From Siphonodentalium dalli (taxonomy: Eukaryota; Mollusca; Scaphopoda; Gadilida; Siphonodentaliidae): a DNA stretch of 64,000 nucleotides. The stretch spans positions 10,073,710 to 10,137,709 of the forward strand of contig CP136062.1 in the NCBI GenBank assembly GCA_032622095.1, given 5' to 3'. Made by a program: the position numbers and the translations under genes. The notes beneath the pieces were generated by a model that worked only from the letters and a program-made list of their open reading frames with translations, was not told the DNA's origin and did not search any database. Numbering within the stretch: the stretch's first letter is position 1; each line of letters begins with the position of its first letter. Shown here piece by piece: positions 34,600 through 45,640 of this stretch.

Positions 34600-34813
34600 T
34601 TAACCCTTTCAGTGCCAAGTCCGATTTTTGTATCAACACATATTTCCTTTATCATTTTTCAAATTTATTGATTATAATAATGTGATACATTGATGGAAAG
34701 AGCTCTAAGAGCTCTTTCCAACAATGTATCACATTATTATAATCAATAAATTAAAAAATGATCAGGGAAATATGGGTTCATACAAAAATCGGACTTGGCA
34801 CTGAAAAGTTTAA
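34600..34813. mobile_element. TTAA-bounded full-length palindrome
   Basis: TTAACCCTTTCAGTGCCAAG at the left, CTTGGCACTGAAAAGTTTAA at the right. The whole 214 bp pairs, meeting at GAGCTCTAAGAGCTC. It starts only 4 bases after the hAT target duplication. Confidence 0.92.
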
Positions 34814-35348
34814 GAAAGTGATCTGATCTCTATGGGGGCATATGTCCAAAAAAAGTTATCAGAGGGTCAATTACATTACAGAGGTGACTTGACGGGGAAA
34901 TGAGACACTTATTATGATCAGAACTGTAGTCTTGAGTATTTATGAGACAGACTGAGTTTTATGGGTTAACCAATACAGGTTCACAAAAAGTGTCAAAATA
35001 ACGGTAAAGACATGTCCTGGTTAGTATCGACAAAATACTTCATCTGGGGAAGAGGTGATTATTCTGTCATTATAGCCCTTCAAGATTAGGTTCAGGGGCA
35101 AATTGTTCGGTAAATTGATCTTCAGTTATTCTCTGTCATAAATGGTCAAGTGCGTCTGAAATGTCCACTCCGTTACATATACCGGTATACCGTTTTCTCG
35201 GTATACATCAAGTAAGCGATTCTCCTATTCTGTAGAATTTAGGTGAGTGGCTAAATGGAGCGCACAGAATATTCAAGCAAGAACTGAGTTAGTAATCTTG
35301 AATATTTCACCGGCATAGGCCAACATTTATGATATTGGCATTTGTGAC

Positions 35349-35480
35349 AATACTGCGTGATGATTTTTTCATTGATTGTCTTTACCGTTATAATACTGCG
35401 TGATGATTTTTTCATTGATTGTCTTTACCGTTATAATACTGCGTGATGATTTTTTCATTGATTGTCTTTACCGTTATTAG
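35349..35480. repeat. 43-bp tandem triplicate
   Basis: Three perfect copies of a unit with ACTGCGTGATGATTTTTTC and ATTGTCTTTACCGTTAT at 43-bp spacing (35352, 35395, 35438). Confidence 0.95.
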
Positions 35481-35520
35481 TGAAATATCCATGGCGAGTA
35501 TGACCAATTCACTTGATAAT

Positions 35521-36249
35521 TTCTTGAATATTCTCTTTCAATACAATCATCATCTAGTGCCTTCTTATTAAGTCCTTCAAAACATTTGTGTTCCTGAAAA
35601 CTTATTGGAAAAAATTCGGTCAGACTCAAAGAGCCTGGGTTCTGTCACACTAATTATGTGTCCACTCCGTTTTCGCCCTGAATTTATTAAAACAAAAATT
35701 TCTGGAAAAATTCTTTAGGTGGTTACAACTGCTCTCAGAGTGTTATAAGTTTCTCAGTTGGATAAGACCACCCTTTTGCACTATATGTGAGAAAAACTAA
35801 GTTATGTGTCGTTGCTGTTATATCAAATTCAAATTCTTTATTGGATATGACCATATTGTAGCGTAATCCAAGAATAAAATAACATATAATATAATACATA
35901 AATAAATATCGTCTCACATATAATCATTAATATATTATTACTGCCTATAGGCTAAATTAATATATATATACGGTATATATATATATGTAGTTTAAATGTG
36001 TTGGTTAACTCACCCTATACCAACCTCTTGTTAATATTTCGTAATATGAGCTATAGCTCTAGTCGTTAATATATAATAATATATTAATTCGAGGGTAAGT
36101 TTGATTTACGTTTATCTAGGGCTTCTTTGATGAAATTACATATTTGCTTTGTTGCAGAGAAGGTTTTTGGATTCAGCAGCATCTTGGGGTTGTTAATATT
36201 TTCTCCCAGTTGAAATATGTCATATTTTCTTCTCAAGTCTTTATACATA
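35521..36249. other. Intron 1 sequence, no gene
   Basis: AT-rich, with a (TA)n-like stretch near 35960-35985. No conserved feature recognised. Confidence 0.4.
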
Positions 36250-37200
36250 GTACAATAGTATAACAAGAGCTACGCTGGGCGTGCAATATACGCCCTCTCT
36301 TGGGTCGGCGGAAACTGGTAAAAAAGGGACACAACTCTGGTAAAAATTGGCGGACGGAACTCAAATTTGAACTTGACCTGCGTTTTGGTGGGAGAAAGTA
36401 ATATACCAAATTATCATTGAATCCGATAAGCTCTAGTAAAGTTATCATGCGGACAACAAATTTCAGGGATTTTCTAAGTCAAATTACGTCAAATAAGGGG
36501 CATAACTCCGGTGAAAATTGGCGGACGGAACCCAAATTCGAACTTGAGCTGTCTTTTCTCCTAATAAACCCACATACCAAATTTGATTGAAATCGGTTCA
36601 CTCTAACTAAAGTTATCATCCGGACAACAAATTTCATAGATTTTCTAAGTCAAATTACGTCAAAAAAGGGGCCATAACTCTCGCAAAAATTATCGGATTA
36701 AAACGAAATTCGGACTTGAGCTGTATTTCGATATATGTAATCCACAAAAATACGGGTTTTGCGTATAAACATTCCAAAATCGAGTTATCATCCGGAAACC
36801 AAAAAACATAAGAAAAACTTAATTTTCTGAGTCGAAAAAGGGGCATAACTCTTCCAAAAATGGTCGGACAGAACCCAAATTCGAACTGGACTTGTGTTTT
36901 GGTGGGAGAAAGTAATATACCAAATTTGGATTCATTCCGATAAACTATACTAAAGTTATCATCCGGACAACAAATTTCAAGGATTTTCTAAGTCAAAAAA
37001 CGTTAAATAAGGGGCATAACTCCGGTGAAAATTGGCGGGCGGAACCCAAATTCGAACTTGAACTTTCTTTTCGGCTAATAAACCCACATACCAAATTTTA
37101 CTAATTTTGGTTCACTCTAACTAAAGTTATCATCCGGACAACAGGTTAACGGACGGACGGACGGACGGACGGACGCCCGGACGGACAGACCAATACTATA
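36250..37200. repeat. CATAACTC subrepeat element ending in (GGAC)n
   Basis: About six tandem units of about 120-160 bp, each with GGGGCATAACTCCGGTG, GAACCCAAATTCGAACTTG, ACATACCAAATTTGA and AAAGTTATCATCCGGACAAC. They are followed by (GGAC)n at 37148-37184. The outer ends GCAATATACGCCC and GGGCGTATAAAAA are inverted. Related to 24340-24720. Open frames are unit shadows. Confidence 0.8.
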
Positions 37201-38042
37201 ATACGGCCTTTTTTTCAAAAGGGCGTATAAAAAGTGTATATCGTCTTCAACTTGTTTGGGACAAAAGTTGCACAATCTGTCCGAAACGTCTTTTTTTTGG
37301 TCTAGTATATCTTCCTGTTTCAATATGTAGGCCATGAGCACTAATCCTCAATTTAGTCAATTCTCTTCTATTTGCCTTTGGAATATCGATTGGACTTTAA
37401 CGTTATAACGGTAGAGATAACGGGGTAGAGACATGAAAATAACGGTAAAGATTACAAAGTGAGTCTAGGACGTCTTATATAATGTAAACAGTGTGAATCT
37501 GAGTTCCATTGTCATAAATGCAATCATTCAAAACATGTTAAACTAGAATGCACTCACTGGAGCTGCCTATACTTGCGCCCATCACACATTTGGCATATTG
37601 TGTGGTGTCTTGCCAACAACAGTTTGAACCACGGGTGCTGGCCCCTCGTTTGAGAGATCGATAACAAAAATCTAGATATCAAATCTCTGTTCATCCATCG
37701 CTGAAATAGTTGTGTGTACGGACATAATATCCCTGTTATGATGATATGGACCCCAGTTGGCTGCATATTAGGAACGATAACTCTATCCGATCTAATTACA
37801 GGTGAGACATATTGGTAGTGTTTTTTACCTGTTAACCAACTATCAGATTTAGGCCACTCCGATGCATGGTGTATTATCTACATGTATATTACGTGAGGAC
37901 CTTGATGGGGATAGCTTCAGTCTTGAATGTTAAAGTGACACACTGCGCTCGCTGAACAAAGTCTCTCCTTGTGAACGATGTATTATCTACATGTATATCA
38001 CGTGATGACCTCGATGAACGATGGGCAGCTTCCGCCCTGAAT
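37201..38042. other. Intron 1 sequence with local duplication
   Basis: A segment with TGTATTATCTACATGTATAT is present twice (about 37869-37930 and 37979-38040). No gene recognised. Confidence 0.5.
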
Positions 38043-38200
38043 ATTAAAGGGACAATAGGCGCTCACGGGGGATGATTGTTAAAGTGACACAAGGCACTCA
38101 CGGGGGATGATTGTTAAAGTGACACAAGGCACTCACTATGGATGAATGTTAAAGTGACACTAGGCACTCACTGTGGGATAATGTTAAAGTGACATTCGCA
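38043..38200. repeat. 35-bp minisatellite, 4-5 copies
   Basis: Unit GTTAAAGTGACACAAGGCAC plus TCACGGGGGATGATT with starts at 38078, 38113, 38148 and 38183. A low-complexity TTTTTGAAATTTTTGAAG stretch follows at 38310-38367. Confidence 0.9.
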
Positions 38201-39277
38201 TTAAAAACTTCAAACGCGTTGACGTGCGCGTTACTAGGACTGACCCGCAGTTTATAAGGATATACGTCTTGGATGGTAATTTGGCGCCTATAAAAATTAC
38301 TAATTTTTTTGAAATTTGTGAAGTTTTTGAAATTTTTGAAGTTTTTGAAATTTTTGAAATTTTTCAATATTGTTCATTTATGAACGATTTATTACCAAAA
38401 TAAAACCAGATAACAATGCAAATTAAGTATATATGTGGATTTAAACTACAATTGATGCAACCATTTCATATTAGCGCGTGTTCATTTTTTACAGTATGTA
38501 CTTCCGGTATGACGTAACATATTCACGGAAGGAAGGAAGGATAAACAGACATCCGAACCGAAAACATTACTTGCGTCCAGCATGGACTGGCGCAAGTAAC
38601 AATGGTACTAAGTTCTTTATCTCAAATTAACTTGAAACTTACATCCACTCCATTGTGTCTCTACCGTTAATACGTAATATTCATGTCTTCACCGTTATGT
38701 CATTACCGTTAAAAGTATAACGGTATAGACAACTGAACAAATTTTCAATCCAATGTCATTCAAAACTAAAGATACATAAGGGAATGACAGTTGGGATGTT
38801 TATGATAGCAAATCAGAGCAATGCTTTAAATTTCAATAGAAATCAAGGGATTCTGCACATTCAATACATCATGTCTTTACCGTTATGTGGTAACGGTATG
38901 GACAAATGTCGAAACTTTTAAGTTGGTGTCGAACATAAACTAGGAGATCCTAAGCTTTGCTGGTTTATATATGGAGACTGGTTGAGAAAAGCTTCATGTT
39001 GGGGCATCCTAAATAGAAATCTTTTGTGGTCATGAAAGTGACAAATGTCTTTACCGTTATTTGCCCCTTTCTGTGAAAATGACCCGTCACGCCTGATAAG
39101 GTGACACATCTGCCCGGATCAACGAAAATCACACCTAGCCCTCCAGAATGACAATAACAAGTCAGAATGGAGCACTGGCTGACGGACCTTACGGCCTTTC
39201 CGATTGTCAACATAAGTATAGTGAAAGAAATAATGGCTTACAACCTATCCGTCATATATAGTCTTGGGATTACTCAC

Positions 39278-39485
39278 CGACACACGAGCAGCATTCAGAG
39301 TATTTATGAGACAGACAGAGCTGACAGTCGTTGCAACATGTACAATTCTTGTAATCAGTCATGTCGCATTCACACGATTTTATAAGCATACACTTGCTGA
39401 CCAGGGAGCCACATAAGGCGTCATTACACCACTCCTCCGCGTAAACCGCTGCAACAAGCAGAAATAATGCCAACAATCCTCTCAT
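39278..39485 (-). CDS. TWSG1 exon with signal peptide and N-terminal Cys-rich domain
   Basis: Residues 1-69 plus the first base of codon 70. Residues 1-16 are a signal peptide (hydrophobic LLALFLLVAAVYA, likely cut before EEW). Residues 20-69 carry 13 cysteines in the Tsg N-domain pattern: C-x4-C, KC, CEC, NCTCC, C-x2-C, ECCSC. Asn47-Cys-Thr is a glycosylation sequon at the position of the vertebrate N-C-S. This domain contacts BMP in the family. Tyr62 stands where vertebrate Twsg1 has Trp66. The exon ends GTC-G followed by GTGAGT, a strong donor. ATG context has A at -3. The frame runs into a stop five bases into the intron, so the ORF alone looks like an orphan short protein. Confidence 0.93.
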
Positions 39486-39542
39486 CTTTCTGTCGATACA
39501 AAATAAAAAACAGAATTAAAATCATGTACTAGTAGGAAGATA

Positions 39543-40430
39543 AATGCTAGTGTCAATGACACTGTAGCTCAACTTGGAAAGGGGGGTAATTTCACATGTT
39601 ACAATCAATTGAGCGATTAGGAATGCGGTAAGTTGAAATGTCCATGTAATACGGTACATGTACTAGATATGAACATGAAGAGATATATATAAAGTAAAAT
39701 CTAAGATAGCCTGTGGCGGACATGTTTTTCAACAAAATTTGATGGCTCCCATCTAGTGGTCACCTCGAAGATCCAAACATAGTTTGGTAACGATCGGATG
39801 AGTGTTATGGTCTGCAGAGTGTTCCACAGGGTTTTGTCATGCAAAGAGTAAAATCCAAAGATAGCCATGTTTTTTTAACAAAATTTGAAAAATTTTGATG
39901 AGTCCCATCTAGTGGTCATCTTGAAGATCTGTATGAAATTTAGTGACGATCAAAACGAGGGATATCGTCTGTAGGGTGTGCCAAAGAATTTAATCATACA
40001 AAGAGTCAAATCCAAGATGGTTGCTGGCAGCCATGTTTTCAACAAAATTTGGTAAAATTTGATGGCTTTCATCTACATGTAGTGGTCACTCAAAAGATCC
40101 ATATGACGTTTTGTGACGATCGGATGAGAGATGTGGTCTGTAGAATTTGCCAAAGGATTTAGTCATGCAAAGAGTAAATTCCAAGATGGCTGCTGGCGGC
40201 AATGTTTTTCATCGATATTATTCAAATTTAAAAGGTCCATCTACTAGTAGAGGTGATCCTAATTCCCTAAACATTCCTGGAAATTGTCAAAACAATTCTC
40301 CAATAAATGGCGGCTGCATTGTGTGCCAATGGATTCAAATCTAAAATCAAAGATGGCTGCTGGCAGCCATGTTTTTAACGAATTTCGGAAAAAAATTATG
40401 GCTCCCATCTCGAGTTTTTACGTGGCACTA
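39543..40430. mobile_element. Degenerate foldback-family element upstream of TWSG1
   Basis: Left end TGACACTGTAGCTCAACTTGG-type sequence (about 39556) and the next 130 bp match the left end of FB2 (27970-28105). About four diverged subrepeats (CATGTTTTTCAACAAAATTTG, AAGATGGTTGCTGGCAGCC) follow. It begins 58 bases upstream of the TWSG1 ATG. Confidence 0.7.
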
Positions 40431-40804
40431 ACCACTACCATAGCTGAATTCAGCTAGGATTAGGACTGCCATGATTTCTGATCTTTATAATTGATTATCG
40501 GCCAACAATAATCAACAATTATTGATTAGTCGTATGTATAATGACTGCAATATAAGACTTTTCAAAATGTATCTGGTAAAGCAAGTAATAACTCAACAAC
40601 TGACAGCTGTTTGTTGCGGGAGTATATTATTGTCAGGACAATAAAATCACAACGGAAAATGGTAACTTTGAGTTACGATTAAGATGGCAACCAGTGGGAA
40701 AATAATAAAGTGAAGTATAGTGTAATTATTTGTAAATAAGGTAGTAATATAATATAAAGATGCAATTGGGCCATCTAAGGTATAATTGAGCTAATCCTTA
40801 GGCC
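40431..40804. other. No gene recognised
   Basis: AT-rich sequence with a perfect palindrome TAGCTGAATTCAGCTA at about 40441-40456. Confidence 0.45.
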
Positions 40805-41425
40805 AAGATAATTAAATGTTTGGTTTGGGTTACAAGCCGATAAAAAAATAGGGTCGGTAGGTAGGTCTGAAATTTAATTTTTTTAATAAAATTTTTTTTT
40901 GACATATTCTTATTACTTTTCATGCGCGTATTTTAATCTCCAAGATTGACATAAAACTACTTTTGATTATTTTTGTGTCAATTTAATATTACTAGGGGTG
41001 TATGGGTATGGGGTGTATCGATGTTTATCGCGATACAGAGGTCACGATACGATACGTATCACGATTTTGCTTACCTAAAATTATATCGATATTGCTGAGT
41101 CTTCATACGGACTGTATATACACTGATATATAGCGACAACGACAGGTGGGTATGTGCTTACATAAACTCGCTAAAATGTGTGTACTAGATGTTCATCTAA
41201 AATATTTGTTGTTGCAACTTGTATTGTATTGTCTAAGAAGAAAAAAAACTAATTAAAACCTTGTCGATGTATCGACTATCAGTGATATCCCATCGGACCG
41301 GGAAGCATAAAGATGCCGACATTGAGCCCATTGTTGCACTGCGTTGTACAAACACTACCTGTTGACCAATGAGGAACGTCGTCTCCGAAAATCTCAGTCA
41401 ATGTCATGAGATTGACAGTTAAATG
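40805..41425. mobile_element. Degraded copy of TIR element N
   Basis: Contains AATAGGGTCGGTAGGTAGG at about 40847 and then about 450 bp (41005-41425; CGCGATACAGAGGTCACG, CGACTATCAGTGATATCCC, GAGGAACGTCGTCTCCG) that match 43060-43505 in the same orientation. Confidence 0.8.
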
Positions 41426-41630
41426 GGAGGGGCCATGTTTTTTGGCCAAATAACCCCAAAATGACTCGTTCCCATCTACATTCCAATTTCAACAGCCATG
41501 ACAAATTTTATGATGATCAGACTAAAGGTACGACATGTAGCCCATGTTAAAGGATTTAGTCATGCAAAGAGTAAAATCCAAGATGGCTGATGGCGGCCAT
41601 GTTTTTTGGCCGAATGAAAGCGTGACTGAA
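41426..41630. mobile_element. Foldback subrepeat fragment
   Basis: One full unit (GGCCATGTTTTTTGGCC, ATGACTCGTTCCCATCTAC, AGTCATGCAAAGAGTAAAAT), fused directly to the preceding element. Confidence 0.8.
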
Positions 41631-41687
41631 AAATAAAAAAACGCAGCACTATATAAAGTATAATTATATACTTTTATTATTATACAT

Positions 41688-42560
41688 TGAATCTATATAT
41701 ATAAAACCCGTCATCTGTATGTCTGTCTGTCAGTGTGTGTGTGTATAACTCGGTCATGCTTTTGGCGCATTTATAACTTTTCAACCATCCGTCCAATTTG
41801 GCCCAAATTTTGACCATGGCCTATATTGTGTGGTAAAAGATGACTCACCAAATTTCACGCCATAATATGTGGTTATTTGTTATTTTTGAACACACAGATG
41901 CACTCGAGTTGGTGTGAAAATGAAGAAATCGTTAAAAAACGTTGATCATAAATTATATTTCGTAAGCGCAGTTCGACAAACACTCTTCAAAATCATCCAA
42001 ATACTCGTTTCAAATGATTTAAATTATAAGAATATGTTGGTGTGTGCAAAAAATATGATCATTTGTTATGTTTGTACTCCAGAGCCCACCAGAATTGGTG
42101 TAAAAGTGTAGAAATATGCAAAAATCTGCAAAGACAATATTTATCGAAAGCGCCCAGCTGGGCAGTTCCACGTTATTCGATAGATATCGTCTCAAAACTC
42201 GTTTAAAAAGATGTACTTAGAAAAACCCTTTAGTATGTATTTAGAAAATGTTCACTTGTTGTGTTACAACATGTAAACATCCTTGTATTGATGTATAGAA
42301 TTAGAAAATAGCCAAAAATGAGCGAAAACTGAGTGAAAATTTGCGAAAATTTACTTCGGTCATCCGTCGATGCTTCAGTCTGCAATATTTGCTCCGAAAG
42401 CTTTCTGATGGCAAGTTATCGGGATATTCGCAAAGAAATATATATTAGTTGTCCAAAAGTAATAACCAATTAGTATTGCATCCAAAATATCCTTTAATTT
42501 GGAGTTTACTCCAATACCGCCCAGCTGGGCTTTTATAGGGTCTCGAATAATTACTAAAAA
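41688..42560. mobile_element. Possible Helitron-like element, weak
   Basis: Starts A-TCTATATATATAAAACCCG then a CTGT-rich stretch, a form common at Helitron 5' ends. The palindrome CGCCCAGCTGGGC occurs twice (about 42150, 42518). No CTRR 3' terminus was firmly placed and there is no Rep/helicase coding. Confidence 0.25.
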
Positions 42561-42807
42561 GGAAATCGATTATCGACTTGATCAACAGTTAATCAATTAT
42601 ATTATTGGACTCATTGGGTCTCAGCTGAATATTAATGGATTTGCACATTTCAGTGTTTGTGCTGTTGAGTGTTGTGTTAGTGTCTGACTGTTTCAAACTA
42701 TCATTAAAAATTAAATCAAGTCTAAAGACTTTAAGGACTTTGCTAACCCAATTTTTCCCAAATTTAATTGAGTCCAAAATAAAGGATTATGTTCACTTTT
42801 ATTAGTA

Positions 42808-44064
42808 AGGCAAAAACAAAAATAGGTGTGTTTGGGGTCGACTACCACTATAAAATTAGGGTAGGTAGGTAGGTTTTTTTTTTTTTAAAGAAACTTAGTA
42901 TTTGGAAATTTCCGGGGTTTTCCCTCTATTAAGGTGCAGTAAAAGGGTTTATGAGCATAAAGTGGACACCAACAGTACTTATTATCTCTATAGTTAATTT
43001 GTAAACATACCTTTCTATCTGAAACATACATTTTTGGGCAGATTTGGTTGCAAATCAAGCAATGTTTATCGCGATACAGAGGTCACGATACGATACGTAT
43101 CGCTATTTTACTTACCTAAAATTATAGTGATATTGCTGAGTATTTGTACGGACTGTATATACACTGATATATAGCGATAACGACGGGTGGGTATGTGCTT
43201 GCATGGCTATAGGTAAGCCTACATGAACTCGCTAAAATATGTGTACTAGACGTTCGTCTAAAGTGTTTGTTGTTGCAACTTGTATTGTATTGTCTAAGAA
43301 GAAATAAACTAATTAAAACCTCATCCATGTATTGACTATCAGTGATCTCCCATCGGCCTGGAAGCATAAAGATGCCGACATTGTTGCACTGCGTTGTCTG
43401 AACAAAATTAATTAGAGAGTACAAACACTACCCGTTGACCAATGAGGAACGTCGTCTCCGAAAATCTCTCAGTCAATGTCACGAGATTGACAGTTAAATG
43501 GGAAGGGCTTTATATTAATAACTCATGTCAACTTTATAATGGGAATAGGGGGGGGACTCATTGTCTGTTGACAAGTTTATTCCTGGAAGTTTAACAATTG
43601 CTCAGCAACCCACACGGGCCAGTGCACAGAGTGCAGTGTCGACATGACATGGGGGAAAAACATACATGTAGATTGATATGATATAGGTTGAGATCACTCT
43701 GGTTAACAGTGAAATAAAATTGCAGCAATAGCAGTAAGACAGGCATAAAAGTTTTGCCGCCGGTTGTAAATGACATGTCATTGCAAAGTAGGTCACTTGC
43801 TGAATGACATGCACTGTTGAAATAGATCATTAAAATTGAGGTCAGGTCTGTGCTTTGATAAGTGGACCACTAGCGACTGATTGATCTATTAATACAATGT
43901 GTTTCAAGAAGATGGCATTGTATTGTCCACACATGAGTCGGAGTTAAAGGGTTCGTGGAGACAACGCACAATTTTTTTTTCATAATCAATAAAACAATTA
44001 GGGTCGGCGACTTATTATAGGGTCGGTCGGGAGACCCCAAACACACCTATTTTTTGTTTTGGCC
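42808..44064. mobile_element. TIR element N with TA target duplication
   Basis: The left end AGGCAAAAACAAAAATAGG and right end CCTATTTTTTGTTTTGGCC are inverted (about 30 bp, continuing GTGTGTTTGGGGTC). TA flanks both (42806-42807, 44065-44066). A related unoccupied site in the inverted duplicate (around 48376-48377) reads straight through, confirming the boundaries. Internal GGTAGGTAGGTAGG and GGGTCGGTCGGG stretches lie near the ends. No transposase recognised; 1257 bp. Confidence 0.88.
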
Positions 44065-44301
44065 TAATCACAGTAACCAAACCCATGGATGCAACATTTT
44101 AAGAGTATAATTCATGGTAGATTATATTAGAAATTCGAAATGTGAAATTTGTAGAAGTTTTAAAAATCTATTTTTTCGAACCCAAATTCAACAAACACAA
44201 AGATTATATCTAACAAAAAGATATGGGTATGTGTACTGAACACTGTGAAGAATGATGAACAATAAAGATATACTCACATTTCTTCAGTTTCATTAAGAGT
44301 T

Positions 44302-44553
44302 TTGGCTTGGAAGCAGTTGTTACAAATGGTAGATTTCATTGCTCAGCAAAGCTATTTGGGAACTAAATTTGATGGGTCAAGATTAGTCCAACAAATTAGA
44401 CGATTCGGATTAAGACCTATTTTAATATTTGGACATTTATGTGGTCTTAATCCCTCATCGTCCAACAAAGGACGTGAAAACTTTGAACGCTACGAAGCCG
44501 CAGGAGTTATGTGGCAAGGGCATGCCCCTTTAACTTACAATGTTCACGTCTAA
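44302..44553 (+). other. Open frame inside duplicated DNA, not supported as a gene
   Basis: An 83-codon frame spans the duplicated block 44377-44450. Its inverted paralogue at 47825-47895 lacks the frame, and no domain is recognised. Probably chance. Confidence 0.3.
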
Positions 44554-44746
44554 TGACACAAATAAAACTACAAATAAAAAACACATATCTTTTGTTGGAA
44601 TGTTAAATATCATGACTGAACTAACTAGCATAAATTTGTGTCACTATTAATCCATATAATTTTATAACAACTCAACCGACAGAAATATTCAAACCCGTCT
44701 ACGCTAGCGAACACATACGAAAACGAAAGCGCGTGCATGCGTAATA

Positions 44747-45121
44747 CCCTGCTGGACAAAACAAGTGTCCACTTAACAGCGGTGCGGTTAGCGTTGCCAC
44801 CGCGGCCGAAATACAACTACACTGCGGCTCCACCGGCTAACTACAGTTGGGCCGCGGTGTACTTGCCATTTGGCATGGTGTAGTTGCTGCGGTGTACTTT
44901 CATTAAACTGAAAAAAGACGATACAAACCAGAAATCTAACCACGGTGTACATGTTATTCGGCCGCGAGGGTAGTTGTCGTTCGGCCGCAGTGAACTTGCC
45001 GTTCGGCCGCAGTGTACTTGCTGTTCGGTCGCGGTGCTCAACTGCAGTTACAAACTCTGACACTGCGGCCGAATGGCAAATACACCGCGGTGCCAATGGA
45101 CACTTGTTTTGTCCAGCGGGG
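44747..45121. mobile_element. GC-rich TIR element O with TA target duplication
   Basis: CCCTGCTGGACAAAACAAG at the left and CTTGTTTTGTCCAGCGGGG at the right (25-bp TIRs), flanked by TA on both sides (44745-44746, 45122-45123). The interior is GC-rich, with about six copies of a TTCGGCCGCAGTGTACTTGC motif. No coding. Confidence 0.88.
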
Positions 45122-45280
45122 TAGATCAGAAATCTAGGAAAACACACGAATTTAACATAATTTATTTGTATTTGAAAATGGTGATATGTTTTCCAATCCG
45201 GGATTAAACTAACAAATCTGTAATTCTGACAACAATCTATGTGTGAACACAAAGAATACTATCTCCGCTACAGGTGGGTC

Positions 45281-45470
45281 CTACTAAACAACGAACACAA
45301 ACGAACATAAACGAACACAGGTCCAAAAAGCGGAGTAGAAGGGTGAAATTTGGTTTGTGGGTGCGCCGTTCGGTTATTTCCAACTTTGATGATTTATTTT
45401 TTGAGTTATTAGCATTATTTGAATACAAAACTACTAAACAACGAACACAAACGAACATAAGATTAGTGGC
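45281..45470. repeat. Element M, copy 1 (inverted)
   Basis: Bounded by direct repeats CTACTAAACAACGAACACAA at both ends, about 185 bp apart. The interior holds AGAAGGGTGAAATTTGGTTT. Confidence 0.8.
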
Positions 45471-45640
45471 AGTGCAGAGGTTACCATGCAGGTGTTAATT
45501 AACTACGGCTTACTCAGTCTCCTTGTTTTTACTGCAAGATGATTGTCAATTTTATCACTGATGGCAATAAAAACACGGGGAAACATCAGAGGTCGGCGTT
45601 TTAATGCATATAATAGCTAACAAAACATTTGAGTGAATGT

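Larger units (their letters stand above)
34999..39056. repeat. Dispersed TACCGTTA motif cluster in TWSG1 intron 1
   Basis: TACCGTTA or its complement occurs about 12 times (about 34999, 35381, 35424, 35467, 37404, 37438, 38662, 38703, 38717, 38877, 38891, 39050), often within TGTCTTTACCGTTAT, in both orientations. It was not noticed elsewhere in the window. The spread suggests subterminal motifs of one or more decayed transposons. Confidence 0.7.
27495..39485 (-). other. TWSG1/Tsg locus (three coding exons, two large introns)
   Basis: Joined exons 39485-39278, 31330-31124 and 27793-27495 encode 237 residues; vertebrate TWSG1 has about 223. Both introns are phase 1 (codons Gly70 and Asp139 are split), with GT donors and AG acceptors. 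Twisted gastrulation proteins are secreted. They bind BMPs and Chordin, form ternary complexes, and tune BMP gradients in dorsoventral patterning. The reading frame is unbroken and all 24 expected cysteines are present, so the gene looks functional. Just before the ATG, the minus strand shows a pyrimidine-rich tract and CGACAG (AG at 39491-39490). This suggests the start codon lies 4 bases into an exon and that an upstream non-coding exon exists beyond. Confidence 0.93.

Noticed and set aside
41688-42560. Confident Helitron call
   Set aside because: Only the 5' form fits; no clear CTRR end or Rep/helicase coding was found.
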